Positions 37,233-47,793 of a stretch of 64,000 nt of DNA are shown here, in pieces. The DNA lies in NCBI GenBank assembly GCA_963698405.1, contig CAVOQT010000005.1:62001-126000 (forward strand). Direction: 5' to 3'. The translations under genes and the position numbers were made by a program. A model generated the notes under the pieces. That model saw only the letters and a list, made by a program, of their open reading frames with translations, ran no database searches and had not been told where the DNA came from. The stretch's first letter is position 1. Every line of letters begins with the position of its first letter. Source of the DNA: SHZI01 sp963698405 (GTDB lineage: Bacteria > Pseudomonadota > Gammaproteobacteria > Steroidobacterales > GCA-2729495).

Positions 37233-39043
37233 ATGTACAACCCCAAGGGACGGATCGGCTCCGTCCATAAACCAATTGCCGACCCGGCCAGGCGAACCTT
37301 CGTTCGTGGCCTTGCCCTCGGCGGCATTACTGCCGGACTGGGCCTGTGGCGGAATCCGGCCTGGGCACTCGCTGCCGGACCCGGGCCGGAAATTCTCAGC
37401 GGTACGGACTTTGCACTGCGTATCGGCGCATTGCCGGTCAATCTGACCGGCCGTCAGCGCCTTGCGACGGTGGTCAACGATTCGCTGCCGGCGCCGACGC
37501 TGTACTGGCGTGAGGGCGATGAGATCACACTGCACGTAACAAACAACCTGGCTGAATCCACCTCGATTCACTGGCATGGCATCCTTCTGCCGGCAGCGAT
37601 GGACGGGGTGCCGGGTCTGAGCTTCGATGGTATCGAGCCTGGCGAGACCTTCGTTTACCGCTTTCCGGTCGGTCAGGCGGGCACCTACTGGTATCACAGC
37701 CATTCCGGCTTGCAGGAACAGACCGGTATCTACGGCGCAATCGTGATCGAGCCGCGTGTACGCCGAACCCGTTACCTGGGATCGCGATTACGTGGTCGTG
37801 CTGTCGGACTGGACCGATGAGAATCCGGCGCGTGTCGTCGCGAAACTCAAAAAGCAGTCGGACTACTACAACTTCGGTCAGCGCACTGTGGGCGACTTCC
37901 TGAGCGATGTCCGTCGCGACGGTTTTTCCGCGACAGTTGCCGATCGTCGCATGTGGGGCCAGATGCGCATGAACCCCATGGATCTGGCTGATGTCAGCGG
38001 CTACACCTACACCTATCTGCTGAACGGCAAGCCACCCGCCGCAAACTGGACCGGGATCTTCAGTCCCGGTGAACGCATCCGTCTGCGTTTCATCAATGCC
38101 GGTGCAATGACGATCTTCGATGTGCGTATCCCCGGCCTGCAGATGACGGTGGTCGGCAGCGATGGCCAACCGGTCAAGGCGGTGACTGTCGATGAGTTCC
38201 GCATCAGTGCGGGCGAAACCTATGACGTGATCGTCACGCCTGAGCAGGACCAGGCCTATACCTTGTTCGCCCAGTCCATGGATCGCAGCGGCTTTGCCGC
38301 CGGTACGCTGGCGCCGCGCGCAGGCATGCGTGCCGTGGTTCCGGTGCCGGACCCGCGTGTGCCGCTGGCCATGATGGACATGGGACATGCCATGTCCGCC
38401 GACCCTGTTGATGCTCATGCGGGCCACGATGAGCACGCCGGCCACGATATGTCAGCCATGCAGGGCAGCACTGCACCAGCGGGCATCACGCACGCTGCCG
38501 CCGAGTTCGGTCCGCTGGTGGACATGCGCGCTGACCAGCCGTCAACGCGTCTCGATGACCCTGGTGTCGGCCTGCGTGACAACGGCCGACGCGTGTTGAG
38601 CTATGCAGATCTCGAGAGTGCCTTTGCCGATCCGGACGGTCGTGAGCCCGGACGCACCATCGAGTTGCATGTGACCGGCAACATGGATCGCTATGCCTGG
38701 TCATTCAACGGTGTGACGATGGAAGAGGCGGGGCCGATCCGGCTCATGCATGGCGAGCGGATTCGTTTTCTGCTCGTCAACGACACCATGATGGATCATC
38801 CGATCCATCTGCACGGCATGTGGAGCGACCTGGAAGATGAGGCGGGCGGGTTCAAGGTCCGCAAGCACACCATCAATATCAAGGCCGGCCAGAAGCTGAG
38901 TTACCGGGTCACCGCAGATGCCTTCGGGCGCTGGGCATATCACTGTCACCTGGCGCTGCATATGGCAGGGATATTCCGTGTCGTCATCGTCGATAACGAT
39001 GGTGGCAGATGGCGGCGACCACGGGGGGCATCATCATGGTTAA
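37233..39043 (+). CDS. copA: Copper-resistance multicopper oxidase CopA (two frame breaks)
   Basis: About 602 residues. A twin-arginine-type leader (ARRTFVRGLALGGITAGLGLW) comes first. Cupredoxin domain 1 has HWHGILLPAAMDG and YWYHSHSGLQEQ. A Met/His-rich linker includes MMDMGHAMSADPVDAHAGHDEHAGHDM. The last domain has HPIHLHGMWSDLE and WAYHCHLALHMAGIFR, the type 1/2/3 copper ligands. It oxidises Cu(I) in the periplasm. Breaks lie near 37765 and near 39000. Reading past the second gives a Gly/His tail (GGDHGGHHHG) ending at 39043, inside the start of copB. The extension in the uncorrected frame has no family similarity. Confidence 0.92.
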
Positions 39044-39816
39044 GCAACTGCAGAACGGTGTCCGTCTGGTATCGCTGGTCACACTGATGTCCCTGCTGTT
39101 TGGCATGGCACCGGTGTGCGCTGAGGATGAACGTGCCGCCGCATTTCCCAAGCTCAGCGGTGACATGAGTCAGCATATGCCTGACGATCCCGTGTACTGG
39201 ATGCTGCTGTTCGACGAGTTCGAGTGGCAGGACCAGCGTGAGGACGATGTGCTGAGCTGGGACGTCAATGCGTGGATCGGTACCGACATGCACCGGGCCT
39301 TGCTGCGCGCCGAGGGCGAGCGCGACGACGGCAACACCACGGAAAACCGTCTCGAACTGCTGTGGGTACGTCCGGTCGCTGCGTATTGGGACCTGGTGGC
39401 AGGCCTGCGCATGGATTCCGAGCCGGGGCCGACGCGCAACTATGTCGGTATTGGCGTGCAGGGTCTCGCACCACAGTGGCTGCATGTCGAGGCCACGGCC
39501 TGGGCTGGCGATCGCGGGCAGACGGCGGCGACGCTCAAGCTCGAGTATGAGATGCTGCTCACCAACCGGCTGATCCTCACGCCGGCCATCGAAACCGACA
39601 TCTATGGCAAGGACGATAACGCCAACGGGATCGGCAACGGTTTCAGCGAGATGAAAGCCGGGCTGCGTCTGCGTTACGAAATCCGTCGTGAGTTCGCGCC
39701 CTATGTCGGTATCGAGTGGGCCGGCAAGTTCGGCGATACTGCTGATCTGGCCCGCAGCGAAGACGAGGCGGTACGTGATGCGCGCGTCGGTGGCCGGTCT
39801 GCGCTTCTGGTTCTGA
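39036..39816 (+). CDS. copB: Outer-membrane copper-resistance protein CopB (one frame break)
   Basis: About 260 residues. The signal peptide is RLVSLVTLMSLLFGMAPVCAE. The CopB beta-barrel pattern follows: LLFDEFEWQ, WDVNAWIGTDMHRALLRAEGE, ENRLELLWVRPVAAYWDLVAGLR, LTNRLILTPAIE and LRYEIRREFAPYVGIEW. The corrected C-terminal end is AGLRFWF, with a terminal Phe as in outer-membrane proteins. It sequesters or exports copper. The frame breaks near 39795. ATG 39036 overlaps the copA stop region. An upstream in-frame ATG at 39009 would add nine residues and is less likely. Confidence 0.9.
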
Positions 39817-39834
39817 TTGAACTGAAGGATCGAT

Positions 39835-40260
39835 ATGCAGGCAAAAGACTGTCCGCTGTGCCGCGATACTGCGGCACCGGCCTTGTGGCGTGATGAGTGG
39901 TGCCGGGTAGTCAGCGTCGGTGATGCTGACTACCCGGGTTTCCTGCGCGTGATCTGGCAGACGCATGTGCGCGAGATGACCGACCTCGATCCGGCCGCGC
40001 AGCAGCATCTGCTGCGTGTGGTGCTGGCGGTCGAGAAGTTGTTGCGTGCCGAACTCGCACCGGACAAGATCAATCTCGCCACGCTCGGCAACCAGGTGCC
40101 GCATCTGCACTGGCATGTGATCCCGCGCTTTGTCGATGACGCCCACTTCCCCGATCCGGTGTGGGCGGCCCGACAGCGTGCGGGCGTGCCGCACCAGGTG
40201 GATGAACAGCGGTTGATCGAGGGTTTGCGCTCAGCGCTGGGTGCATCTTCCGGCGCGTGA
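39835..40260 (+). CDS. HIT-family nucleotide hydrolase
   Basis: A 141-residue protein. CPLC near the N-terminus is followed by the catalytic histidine triad in HLHWHVIPRF (H-x-H-x-H). DKINLATLGNQVPHLHWHV gives the HIT signature. It cleaves dinucleotide or AMP-linked substrates in the cytoplasm. The C-terminal FPDPVWAARQRAG is common to the proteobacterial subgroup. The frame is intact. It converges on the phosphatase gene, with 22 bp between stops. Confidence 0.9.
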   Translation: MQAKDCPLCRDTAAPALWRDEWCRVVSVGDADYPGFLRVIWQTHVREMTDLDPAAQQHLLRVVLAVEKLLRAELAPDKINLATLGNQVPHLHWHVIPRFVDDAHFPDPVWAARQRAGVPHQVDEQRLIEGLRSALGASSGA

Positions 40261-40282
40261 GCAGCCGTCAGCCGCAGTACGG

Positions 40283-41338
40283 CTAGGCGTTCACCATCGT
40301 CGAATACCAGTTCGCGTTCCGGCCAGCGGACGGCAGCCAGTCTGCCCAGATACCGTGCTGCCTGGTGCCAGCGGACGTTCCCGGTAGCGCACGCCGGCGG
40401 AGAAATCCACGCAGAAGGCATTGGTGCGGGGGCCGAGCCAACCGTTTGCATCCTGCCCGCTGAAACAGGTCCGGCTCGCCGCGCGAGAACAACCGCTGCG
40501 CTTCCCGGCTGCTCCAGCGCCAGTAGTGGCCAAAGATCACGGCCGGTTCCTCCTGGTAGTCGTGCCACCAGGCGACGCGTTCCACCATGCGCCATTTGCC
40601 GCTGGCATAAAAAGTCCTGCTGGCCAGTCGTTCTATTCCTGAGGTCAGTACGCGGACCGGATTGCTCATCTGGAAGTGCTCGTCCGTCCGGCCGATGGCA
40701 GGCAGCAGCGGCACGCTGGCATGCTCGTTGGGCAATCTCTGCCTTCCAGCGCAGATACTCATCGCCGGCTGCATGCATCAGTGTCGGAGTCGCGCGCCCA
40801 CTGTTCGGCACGCTGGTCGATATTCCCGGTAGATGTCCGTCAGCGCTTGCCCGCTGGTGTCGCCGGCCAGTGTCAGCAGCGATGCCGGGTGCCAGGCAGC
40901 GTGCACCACGCGCAGATCATCGCGCGACAGTGTGAGCGGCAGGCTGGCCAGAAACTGCGGAAACTGTTCGCGTTGTGCTCCGCTCGCCGCCCGGCAATCC
41001 GGGAAGCGGCCCTTGCGGTGATCGTGGTTGTCGGCAAAGAACCAGCCGTTGCCGGGTTTTGGTTCCCCGCGCAGCACGCTGAGTTCGTGATTGCCGAGTA
41101 CGCATTGCGCTTGTCCGGTTGCACACAGCGTTTGCACCAGTTCGATCACGCCCGGACTGTCGGGGCCGCGATCGCACAGATCACCGACGAAGACCAGATG
41201 ACGGCCATCTCGATGCTGCCCGTCAGTGTCATAGCCGAGTTGCTGCAGCAGCGCATGCAGTGCTTCAAGTTCACCGTGTACATCCCCGACGATGTCGAGT
41301 GCGCCAGGTGCGAGTGCGGCTTCAGTGACCATGCTCAT
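40283..41338 (-). CDS. Metallophosphoesterase (PPP-type phosphatase-like), about six frame breaks
   Basis: About 350 residues. The phosphatase metal motifs are DIVGDVHGE, FVGDLCDRGPDS and VLGNHEL. A conserved C-terminal region has VRVLTSGIER, FYASGKWRMVERVAWWHDY, VIFGHYWRW, GWLGPRTNAFCVDFSAGVRYRER and RWPERELVFDDG. The layout is that of an uncharacterised proteobacterial phosphatase related to PrpE/ApaH. Breaks lie near 40297, 40380, 40465, 40740, 40783 and 40815. Correcting the first makes the TAG at 40283 the natural stop. It starts immediately after the stop of the FAD monooxygenase gene on the same strand, but the order along transcription is phosphatase downstream of that gene's stop only in the map, so co-transcription is not certain. 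Confidence 0.82.
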
Positions 41339-42469
41339 TTAGACCGGTGCCGTGACGGGGTCATAGCCGGAATCGCCGACAGGGGTTGGCACCCAGGTAT
41401 CCGGATTGAGGGTGGTGAGCCGTTCGCCCTGTGCATCGGCAGCGCGCATCAGCGCACTGGCGCGCGGGATGCGTGCCGCTGCGTAACGCTGCAGGGCTTC
41501 TGGCGTCAGCCCGGAGCCGGCAACCGCGCGTGCGAGCAACAACGCATCTTCCAGTGCGAGGTCGGTCGCCTGGTCGAGAAATGGTGTGACCGGATGTGCG
41601 GCATCACCGAGCAGAGCCACGCGGCCCTGCGTCCAGGCGGGCAGCGGATCGCGCGTAAAGATACCGCGTGCCAGACATTGCTCGGGCGGTGTGGCCATCA
41701 GAATGGTGCGTGCAACGGCATCAAAACCACGGAAGGCTGCCAGTACCGAGTCGGCGCCTGAGGGGACCGTCCAGCTTTCCTGAGTCCAGCGATTGGTGCG
41801 GGCGAGCGCCAGATAGGCGAGCTGTGTGCCCCGGCAGACACTGCGACAGCTGAGTTGCTGTCCCGGACCGATCCAGATGCTTGCATCGCTCAGTCCGGGT
41901 GCTGCCGGTGCCAGACGTGACATGGGCACCAGTCCCTGCCACAGCTGATAGCCGGTGAAGCGCGGTTGTTCATCGCCGAACAGCCGCGTTCGGACGGCAG
42001 ACCGCCATCCATCGCTGGCGACCAGCAGTGCGCCACGCAACATCTGTCGGCCGTCAAACAGTGCCGTTACCCCGGCGGCATCCTGACCGATATCAGCGAG
42101 TGCATGTTCCAGGTGCAGACAGTGGCGGTCATTGCTGTGTAGTGCGGCGATCAGTGCCTCTTGCAGCTCGGTAGCTGCAATCTGGCAGGTGCCAGACGGG
42201 TCACTGGTGGCCTCGGCGAGCAGCCGGCCGCTGTGAAAATGCCGGATGGCGGTTTGCATCGGGCGAGTGGCGAGATCATCCAGCGCCTCGCCGAGACCGA
42301 GATGCTGCAAAACGCGTGCGCCGCTGGCGCCGATCACCAGTCCGGCACTCACGGTGACGGGTTCGCGGGCTGGTTCACAAATGGCGACCCGCATGCCCTG
42401 CTGTTGCAGGGCCAGCGCGGCAGTCAGTCCGCCGATGTCCGCGCCGACCAGAATGACATCGAACTGCAT
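41339..42469 (-). CDS. FAD-dependent monooxygenase (UbiH/PheA/TfdB-type)
   Basis: A 376-residue flavoprotein. The N-terminal Rossmann is VILVGADIGGLTAALALQQQG, where the second Gly of GxGxxG is Asp, a departure from consensus. DGWRSAVR (DG motif) is near residue 160. GRVALLGDAAHPVTPFLDQATDLALEDALLLA (GD motif) is near residue 280. It likely hydroxylates an aromatic or isoprenoid substrate. The position right before pdxH on the strand gives no strong clue. The gene is unbroken. Start 42469 gives the normal N-terminus. Confidence 0.88.
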   Translation of the reverse strand: MQFDVILVGADIGGLTAALALQQQGMRVAICEPAREPVTVSAGLVIGASGARVLQHLGLGEALDDLATRPMQTAIRHFHSGRLLAEATSDPSGTCQIAATELQEALIAALHSNDRHCLHLEHALADIGQDAAGVTALFDGRQMLRGALLVASDGWRSAVRTRLFGDEQPRFTGYQLWQGLVPMSRLAPAAPGLSDASIWIGPGQQLSCRSVCRGTQLAYLALARTNRWTQESWTVPSGADSVLAAFRGFDAVARTILMATPPEQCLARGIFTRDPLPAWTQGRVALLGDAAHPVTPFLDQATDLALEDALLLARAVAGSGLTPEALQRYAAARIPRASALMRAADAQGERLTTLNPDTWVPTPVGDSGYDPVTAPV

Positions 42470-42485
42470 GCGGCTGCTGCTGCGC

Positions 42486-43129
42486 TCAGGGCGCCAGCCG
42501 CTCGATGGACCAGTTCGATCCGCTGCGGCTGTAGAGGAAGCGGTCGTGCAGTCGGTGTTCGCCGGCCTGCCAGAACTCGATGGTTTCCGGCTGTACGCGG
42601 TAGCCGCCCCAGAACGATGGCAGCGGCACTTCACCGGCTGCGAACTTCTGGCGTATCTCCATGAACTTGTTTTCGATCAGGCTGCGACTCGAAATCACGC
42701 TGCTCTGAGCCGAAACCCAGGCGCCGATCTGGCTGTCACGGGGGCGGGTCAGGAAATAGCGCAGGTTCTCGGCTGCCGAGGTATGGCTGGCGGTACCGGT
42801 GATGCGCACCTGCCGGCTGAGTTCGGCCCAGTAGAACAGCAGCGCAACGCGTGGATTGGCGATCGATCTCGCGCGATTTCCGGCTTTCCAGGTTGGTATA
42901 GAAGACGAAGCCCGAGGCATCGTAGTACTTGAGCAGTACGGTGCGCAGCGAGGGCTGGCCATCGGCCGCCACGCTGGCAATGCTCATCGCGTTCGGGTCG
43001 AGCACCTCTGCTTGCATGGCCTCTGCGAACCAGTGCTGGAACTGCAGCACAGGGTCTGGATCGAGCGCACTGTGATCCAGTCGACGGGTACGGTAAGTCA
43101 CGGCGGAGGTTGGCGAGATCAGTGCTCAT
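42486..43129 (-). CDS. pdxH: Pyridoxine/pyridoxamine 5'-phosphate oxidase PdxH (two frame breaks)
   Basis: About 214 residues. LDPDPVLQFQHWFAEAMQAEVLDPNAMSIA and LRTVLLKYYDASGFVFYTNLESRK give the FMN/PLP contacts. NPRVALLFYWAELSRQVRITG and the C-terminal FWGGYRVQPETIEFWQAGEHRLHDRFLYSR (with R-L-H-D-R) are diagnostic. It makes pyridoxal 5'-phosphate using O2. Breaks lie near 43083 (GTGACTTACCG) and 42862 (GAGATCGATCGCC). Removing one base at each restores RRDYRTRRLDH and DANPRVALL. Stop TGA at 42486. Confidence 0.93.
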
Positions 43130-43240
43130 GCGTCCATTCTAATTGACATCATGCATCTGTGATGCAGATACGGGCTGCGATGCGGTAGTTGGCGGAATAT
43201 GGGGCATGCAGTCGATGGCCGGCATCGCCGGATGGTTTTC

Positions 43241-45548
43241 ATGACCTCAGTGAAACAGGCAGCCGTGTGGGCAAAGGGGCGCTATCTCGGTACGCCGGGC
43301 TTGCCGCTGGCCGGAAAAATCAGCCTGTTCCTGTTTGTTGTCGTTTCACTTGCCGCGCTGGGTATGGCCTGGCTGGGCCAGGATATCGTGCTGCGCAAGT
43401 TCGGCGAAACCGAGTCGGAACTGGTATTGCGCAATCGTGGTGTACTGCTGCAGGCCATTCAGTCCGACGTGGATTATGTGGACACGATGACACTGGACTG
43501 GAGCCAGTGGAATGATCTCTACGATTTTGCCGCGGCTCCAATGCGGAATTTTCTGCCGAGGAAATCAATCCCGAGGCGCTGGAACGGCTGAAGCTGGATG
43601 TGATCCAGTTTCTTGATCCGGAAGGGCGGCTTCTCCGGGAAGAAGTGCGTGCGGATCTGGCTGGCAAAGATGCCCAGGCAGGCGGTGATATCGGTTCTGC
43701 GATCCGGCTGGCGGTTACCGGCAAGCCTGGCCGGGGTACGGCAGCTGTGGCTGGGCTGGCTCAACACCGGTATCGGGCCGATGGTGCTGGCCTCACGACC
43801 GATCTTCAGGAGTGACGGGACGGGGCCGGTGGCAGGTTCCCTGATCATGGCCCGCCGCCTCAACCCGGCGGCGCTGTCCGCTGAACTCAGTGTTCTGCCA
43901 TCCGAGGTAGTCGTGCACAGCAGCGGTACCAGAGCCATGACGCCGGATCTGCGCGATCTTGTTGCAAGGCTGCAGAAGGATCCGGATGCTGCTTCGCTGA
44001 TCCTGCGTGAAGCGGATATGTCGCTGTTCCGTTACTTCAGCGATATCAATGGGGCGCCGGCCTTCGTGCTGGAGACCCGCATGCCGCGCGCGATTCTGGC
44101 GACCGGCCGCGAAGCGACCCATCAGCTGGCCATCGTGCTGCTGGGCTTTGGTGCCCTGATTTTCATGCTGCTGATTGTGGTCGTTCGCTTTTCAGTGTCG
44201 CGGCCGCTGGGGCGGCTTGCCAGTCACATGACATTGCTGCGTGAGACTGGCGAATTCCGGTCGGCGCCGGGTGCAGAGTACGGTGACGAGATCGGTACGC
44301 TTGCGCGCAGCTTCAATGAGTTGATCATTGCCCGGCAGAAGATCGAAAGCGAAGCTGCGTGCCTTGTCTGCTGTTGCCGAACATGCAGATGAGTCAATTG
44401 CGATCATCGGGGCCGGATGGCCGTATCGCATGGGTCAATCCGGTCTTCGAGCGCAGCCGGCAGATGGACTGTGCAGATGTGATCGGTCGCCACCCGCAGG
44501 ATGTCATTCAAGGGGCGTGACGATCCGGCCATGTACAGTGGTATCTGGACGCTGGTGCGAGACCGGAAAGACCTGGAAAGGACGCATGCACACCGAGGTC
44601 GGTGATGGCCAGTCGTTACTGAGGATGTGGTTGTCTCCGCCGGTGCTGGAGGAGGGCCAGTCGGCAGCCATCTGCCTATGTGATGCTGTTGCACGATGTG
44701 ACCGAGCGTATTGCCATGGAGGCGCAGCTGGCGCAGGCGCACAAGCTCGAAGCGGTTGGCCAGCTGGCTGCAGGCGTTGCCCACGAGATCAATACGCCGG
44801 CCCAGTATGTGCAAGGGAATATCCGCTTTCTCGAGGAAGCATTCACTGCGTTGCTCGATGTGCTGGGGAAAATCGATGCCCAGGTTCGCGCCGCCGACAA
44901 CAGCTTGCCGGTGTCGGGTATATCTGCACTGCTGGAACAGGCTGAAGTTGACTATCTGCAGGCGGAAGTACCGCTGGCAATCCAGCAGACGACTGATGGC
45001 GTTGCACGTATCAGCAGTATCGTGCAGTCCATGAAGGAGCTGACCGATCCCGCGCCGGATTTCGTGTCGGCCAATCTGAACGTCATCATTGAAGGTGCAG
45101 TCCGTATCGCAGAAAACGAATGGTCAGATACTGCAGAAATCCATATGGAGCTGGCCCCGGACCTGCCGATGGTGCTGTGTCAGGCTGACAGCATCAACCA
45201 GGTTGTGGTCAGCATGCTGGCCAATGCTGCCTGTGCGATCGATGAGCGGCAGGCAGTACAGGTCGCGGCCAGATCATCGTCGCCACACGCCGTGTGGCAA
45301 CCGGGGTCGAGATCAGCATCAGGGACGATGGTGTCGGCATGTCGGACGAAGTCCAGGAGCGCGTCTTCGATCCGTTCTTCACCACCAGGGCGTTAGGCAA
45401 GGGGACCGGTCAGGGGCTCGCCATCGCACACAGCGTGATCACGAAGCACGGCGGCATCGGTCAGCGTGAGCAGCGCACCCGGCAGTGGTGCCTGTTTTAC
45501 CATCCGTTTGCCGCTGACGGCTGGTCAGCCGGCATCAGGCGGGCATGA
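43241..45548 (+). CDS. CHASE4/HAMP/PAS hybrid-type sensor histidine kinase (about nine frame breaks)
   Basis: About 770 residues reconstructed. Transmembrane helix 1 is ISLFLFVVVSLAALGMAWLG. A periplasmic CHASE4-like domain has DYVDTMTLDWSQWNDLYDF. Transmembrane helix 2 is LAIVLLGFGALIFMLLIVVVRF, then HAMP. A PAS domain has DGRIAWVNPVFERS. The kinase core has VGQLAAGVAHEINTPAQYVQGN (H-box), and the ATPase end has RDDGVGMSDEVQERVFDPFFTT and GTGQGLAIAHSVI. Breaks lie near 43545, 43740, 44350, 44420, 44508, 44560, 44675, 45265 and 45452. At the last, removing one T gives HGGT as in the family. The start is chosen at 43241, but 43199 is possible. Probably paired with the regulator encoded on the opposite strand. 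Confidence 0.82.
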
Positions 45549-46687
45549 GCACCCGCAGCTTCTGGGAGATGCCGACCGGCTCGCCGGTTGATGACGCGTT
45601 GGTCGTCTCGCGCAGCTGCGTGAGCAGCGGGCTGGTGATTTCCTCACCGCGAAACATCAGCGTCTCGCCATTGTCGGCGATGATGTCTTCATCCAGCACC
45701 ATGCCCGGCCGCAGCTCATCGAAGCCGACCCAGCGGATATCCATGTAGGCGCTGTGCATGTGTACGGCACGTACCGCATCGACGATCGCTTTGGGTAGTC
45801 CGGGCATCGACTGCTCCAGGCGCTTGAGCGCGTCAGCAGGCTGCTCGCCGGTGGCCATCAGATCATCAAGTGCAGTGGCCACGGCCAGAATCACTGTCGC
45901 CGTGCTTTCCGCCGGCCACTCGCCGATTTCGGCTGGCAGGGCGGTGAAATCCGTGGCTTGCTGCTGACGTGCAACCATCGCGGCAACCGGCCCGAGTTGC
46001 GGGATGCGGCCGATCAGTGCTGCGGCCACTTCGGGGTGACGGCGGTAGAGGCGTTGTTCTTCGCTGTCGAGTGGTGTGCCGGCATACAGCTTGTCGAGCA
46101 GATCGTACGGGCAGGGTGATGCAGCCGAGCTGCGACAGCAGCGTGGCCAGTCGCAGATCCCATGGCATGGTGAATTTCAGCGCACTGGCGATGGCTGCCG
46201 AGTACTGCCGCACGCGACCAGTCCGCCGCCGTGCGACGGGATTGGTGATGCCGAGGATATCGGTGAGCATTTCCACCAGGCCCTGCAGCGTTTTCTCCAG
46301 CAACTCCTTGCGGGTCGTGACCAGTTCGTACTGCTCGATACCGGCAGACACTGCACGACGCAGCGCATCTTCCTGGCAGGGCTTGGTCAGGAAGCGAAAG
46401 ATATGTCCGTCATTGATGGCGGCAATCGTTGATTCGAGATCTGCCTGTCCTGACAGGATCATCCGGACGGTATCCGGATACTGATCACGGATTTTGGTCA
46501 GCAGTTCGGCGCCATTCATGCCGGGCATGCGCATATCGGAGACCACGACGGCGACCGGGCCGGTATCCTTCAGCAGCGCCAGGGCTTCAATGCCGCTGTT
46601 CGCCGTCACTACATCAAATGATTTGCGTAACTGGCGGCGGATGCTGTCCAGAATATTGGGCTCGTCATCGACAAATAAAACGCGCAT
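45535..46687 (-). CDS. Response regulator with degenerate HD-GYP-like output domain (one frame break)
   Basis: About 383 residues. The receiver domain starts MRVLFVDDEPNILDSIRRQL, with phosphoryl Asp in VVVSDMRMPGMNGAELL and Lys in FLTKPCQ. After a helical linker comes an HD-GYP-related all-helical domain. The metal-binding HD pair is replaced: LLSQLGCITLP stands where active enzymes have LLHDIGK. Hence it is unlikely to hydrolyse cyclic-di-GMP and may act by protein contact. The frame breaks near 46108 (CTGCCCGTACGATC). It converges on the PAS kinase, the likely partner. Confidence 0.8.
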
Positions 46688-46804
46688 ACAAGACTGATTC
46701 CAGAACCAATTATTGTGCAAGGGACAATGTAATGTTAGCGCCGGGGCGGCATCCGGGTTCTGCAACCGGTCACAGAACCGGAGCTGCGGTTGTCAGCTGG
46801 ATGC

Positions 46805-47754
46805 TCAGTTCAGGCGCACTTCAGTCAGGCGCAGTGTCACCTTGCCGAAGATCGGCACGCTGCCAGACAGCATCAGCGGGGTGCGCGTTTCGGCATCGAG
46901 TGCCAGCTCGATATTGCCGCGCAGCCCCAGCAGTTCGAAGTCTTCATCCTTGCCCGCCTGGCCGGATGGGTCGACGACCGGCAGACCACGTACTGCGAGA
47001 CGCAGCGGCGTGATCTCAGCCCGGCGTTGTACCGCACCCCTGGGCCACAATTCGGCGTAGTTCACACTGAGTGGTCGCGGCGCCAGCACTTCGACATGCA
47101 CGATTTGCGTATCACGCCGTCGGAACACGAGCAGTTCCACCTGATCGCCGGGCTGGTCCAGTGCGGCAGCAGCGATGGCGTAGAGCAGGCCGGTGGATTC
47201 CAGCACCGGTCGTCCGGCCGGATCGACGGGATAGGCGCGCAGGCCCTCGCTGGCCTTGCTCCATTTTGCCGGCGGCAGGGACTCTTCAGCACGGTTCAGC
47301 GGCCAGCGCGTGCGCTGGTAGGCGCCGGTTTCGCCGTAGCGCCAGACGCGGTAGCGATGCTTGCCTTCGAGATCATGATGGGTGCCCTGGATGTGCTGCG
47401 CCGCTGACGGGATCCATGAGCAGGCTGAGCCGGGATTTGCGGCCCAGACCGCCGGCCTCGTAAACCAGCTCCAGCACCTCGGCGCCCGGTGCGATCGTCG
47501 GCTACGTCCGGGTATCGGCAAGAGTTCGCTGCGGATCGAGGTGTCCGGCACCGATGCGCAGGGCCAGATGGGCTTCGGCGCTCAGAAACAGCTTGGTGGC
47601 GGTCATGCGGATTTCCGACCAGCCGACCCGGGCCGGATCGAGTGCCGGCGAAGCCGCGGCAGCGTTGCCCGGCCTGTGCCAGGCCACAGTAAAGCAGTGC
47701 TGCAGCAATGCACCACATGTGCCGTGATGCCGATATCAGTGCTGCTAGACTCAT
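46805..47754 (-). CDS. Exported hypothetical protein (two or three frame breaks)
   Basis: About 315 residues. A signal peptide (HMWCIAAALLYCGLAQA) is followed by beta-rich sequence with YRVWRYGETGAYQRTRWP and LLVFRRRDTQIVHVEVL, then ITPLRLAVRGLPVVD and TPLMLSGSVPIFGKVTLRLTEVRLN. It may be a DUF3108-like periplasmic protein, but I do not recognise a specific motif. It is divergent from tamA with 39 bp between starts, so envelope function is plausible. Breaks lie near 47410, 47505 and 47660. Confidence 0.6.
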
Positions 47755-47793
47755 TTGCGGATCATAGCGTGCTGGCCCGGATGTACTGAACTG

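Noticed and set aside
39930..40811. A 293-codon open frame on the minus strand overlapping the HIT gene
   Set aside because: Only its middle segments match the phosphatase C-terminus in the wrong frame. The rest is the shadow of the HIT gene.
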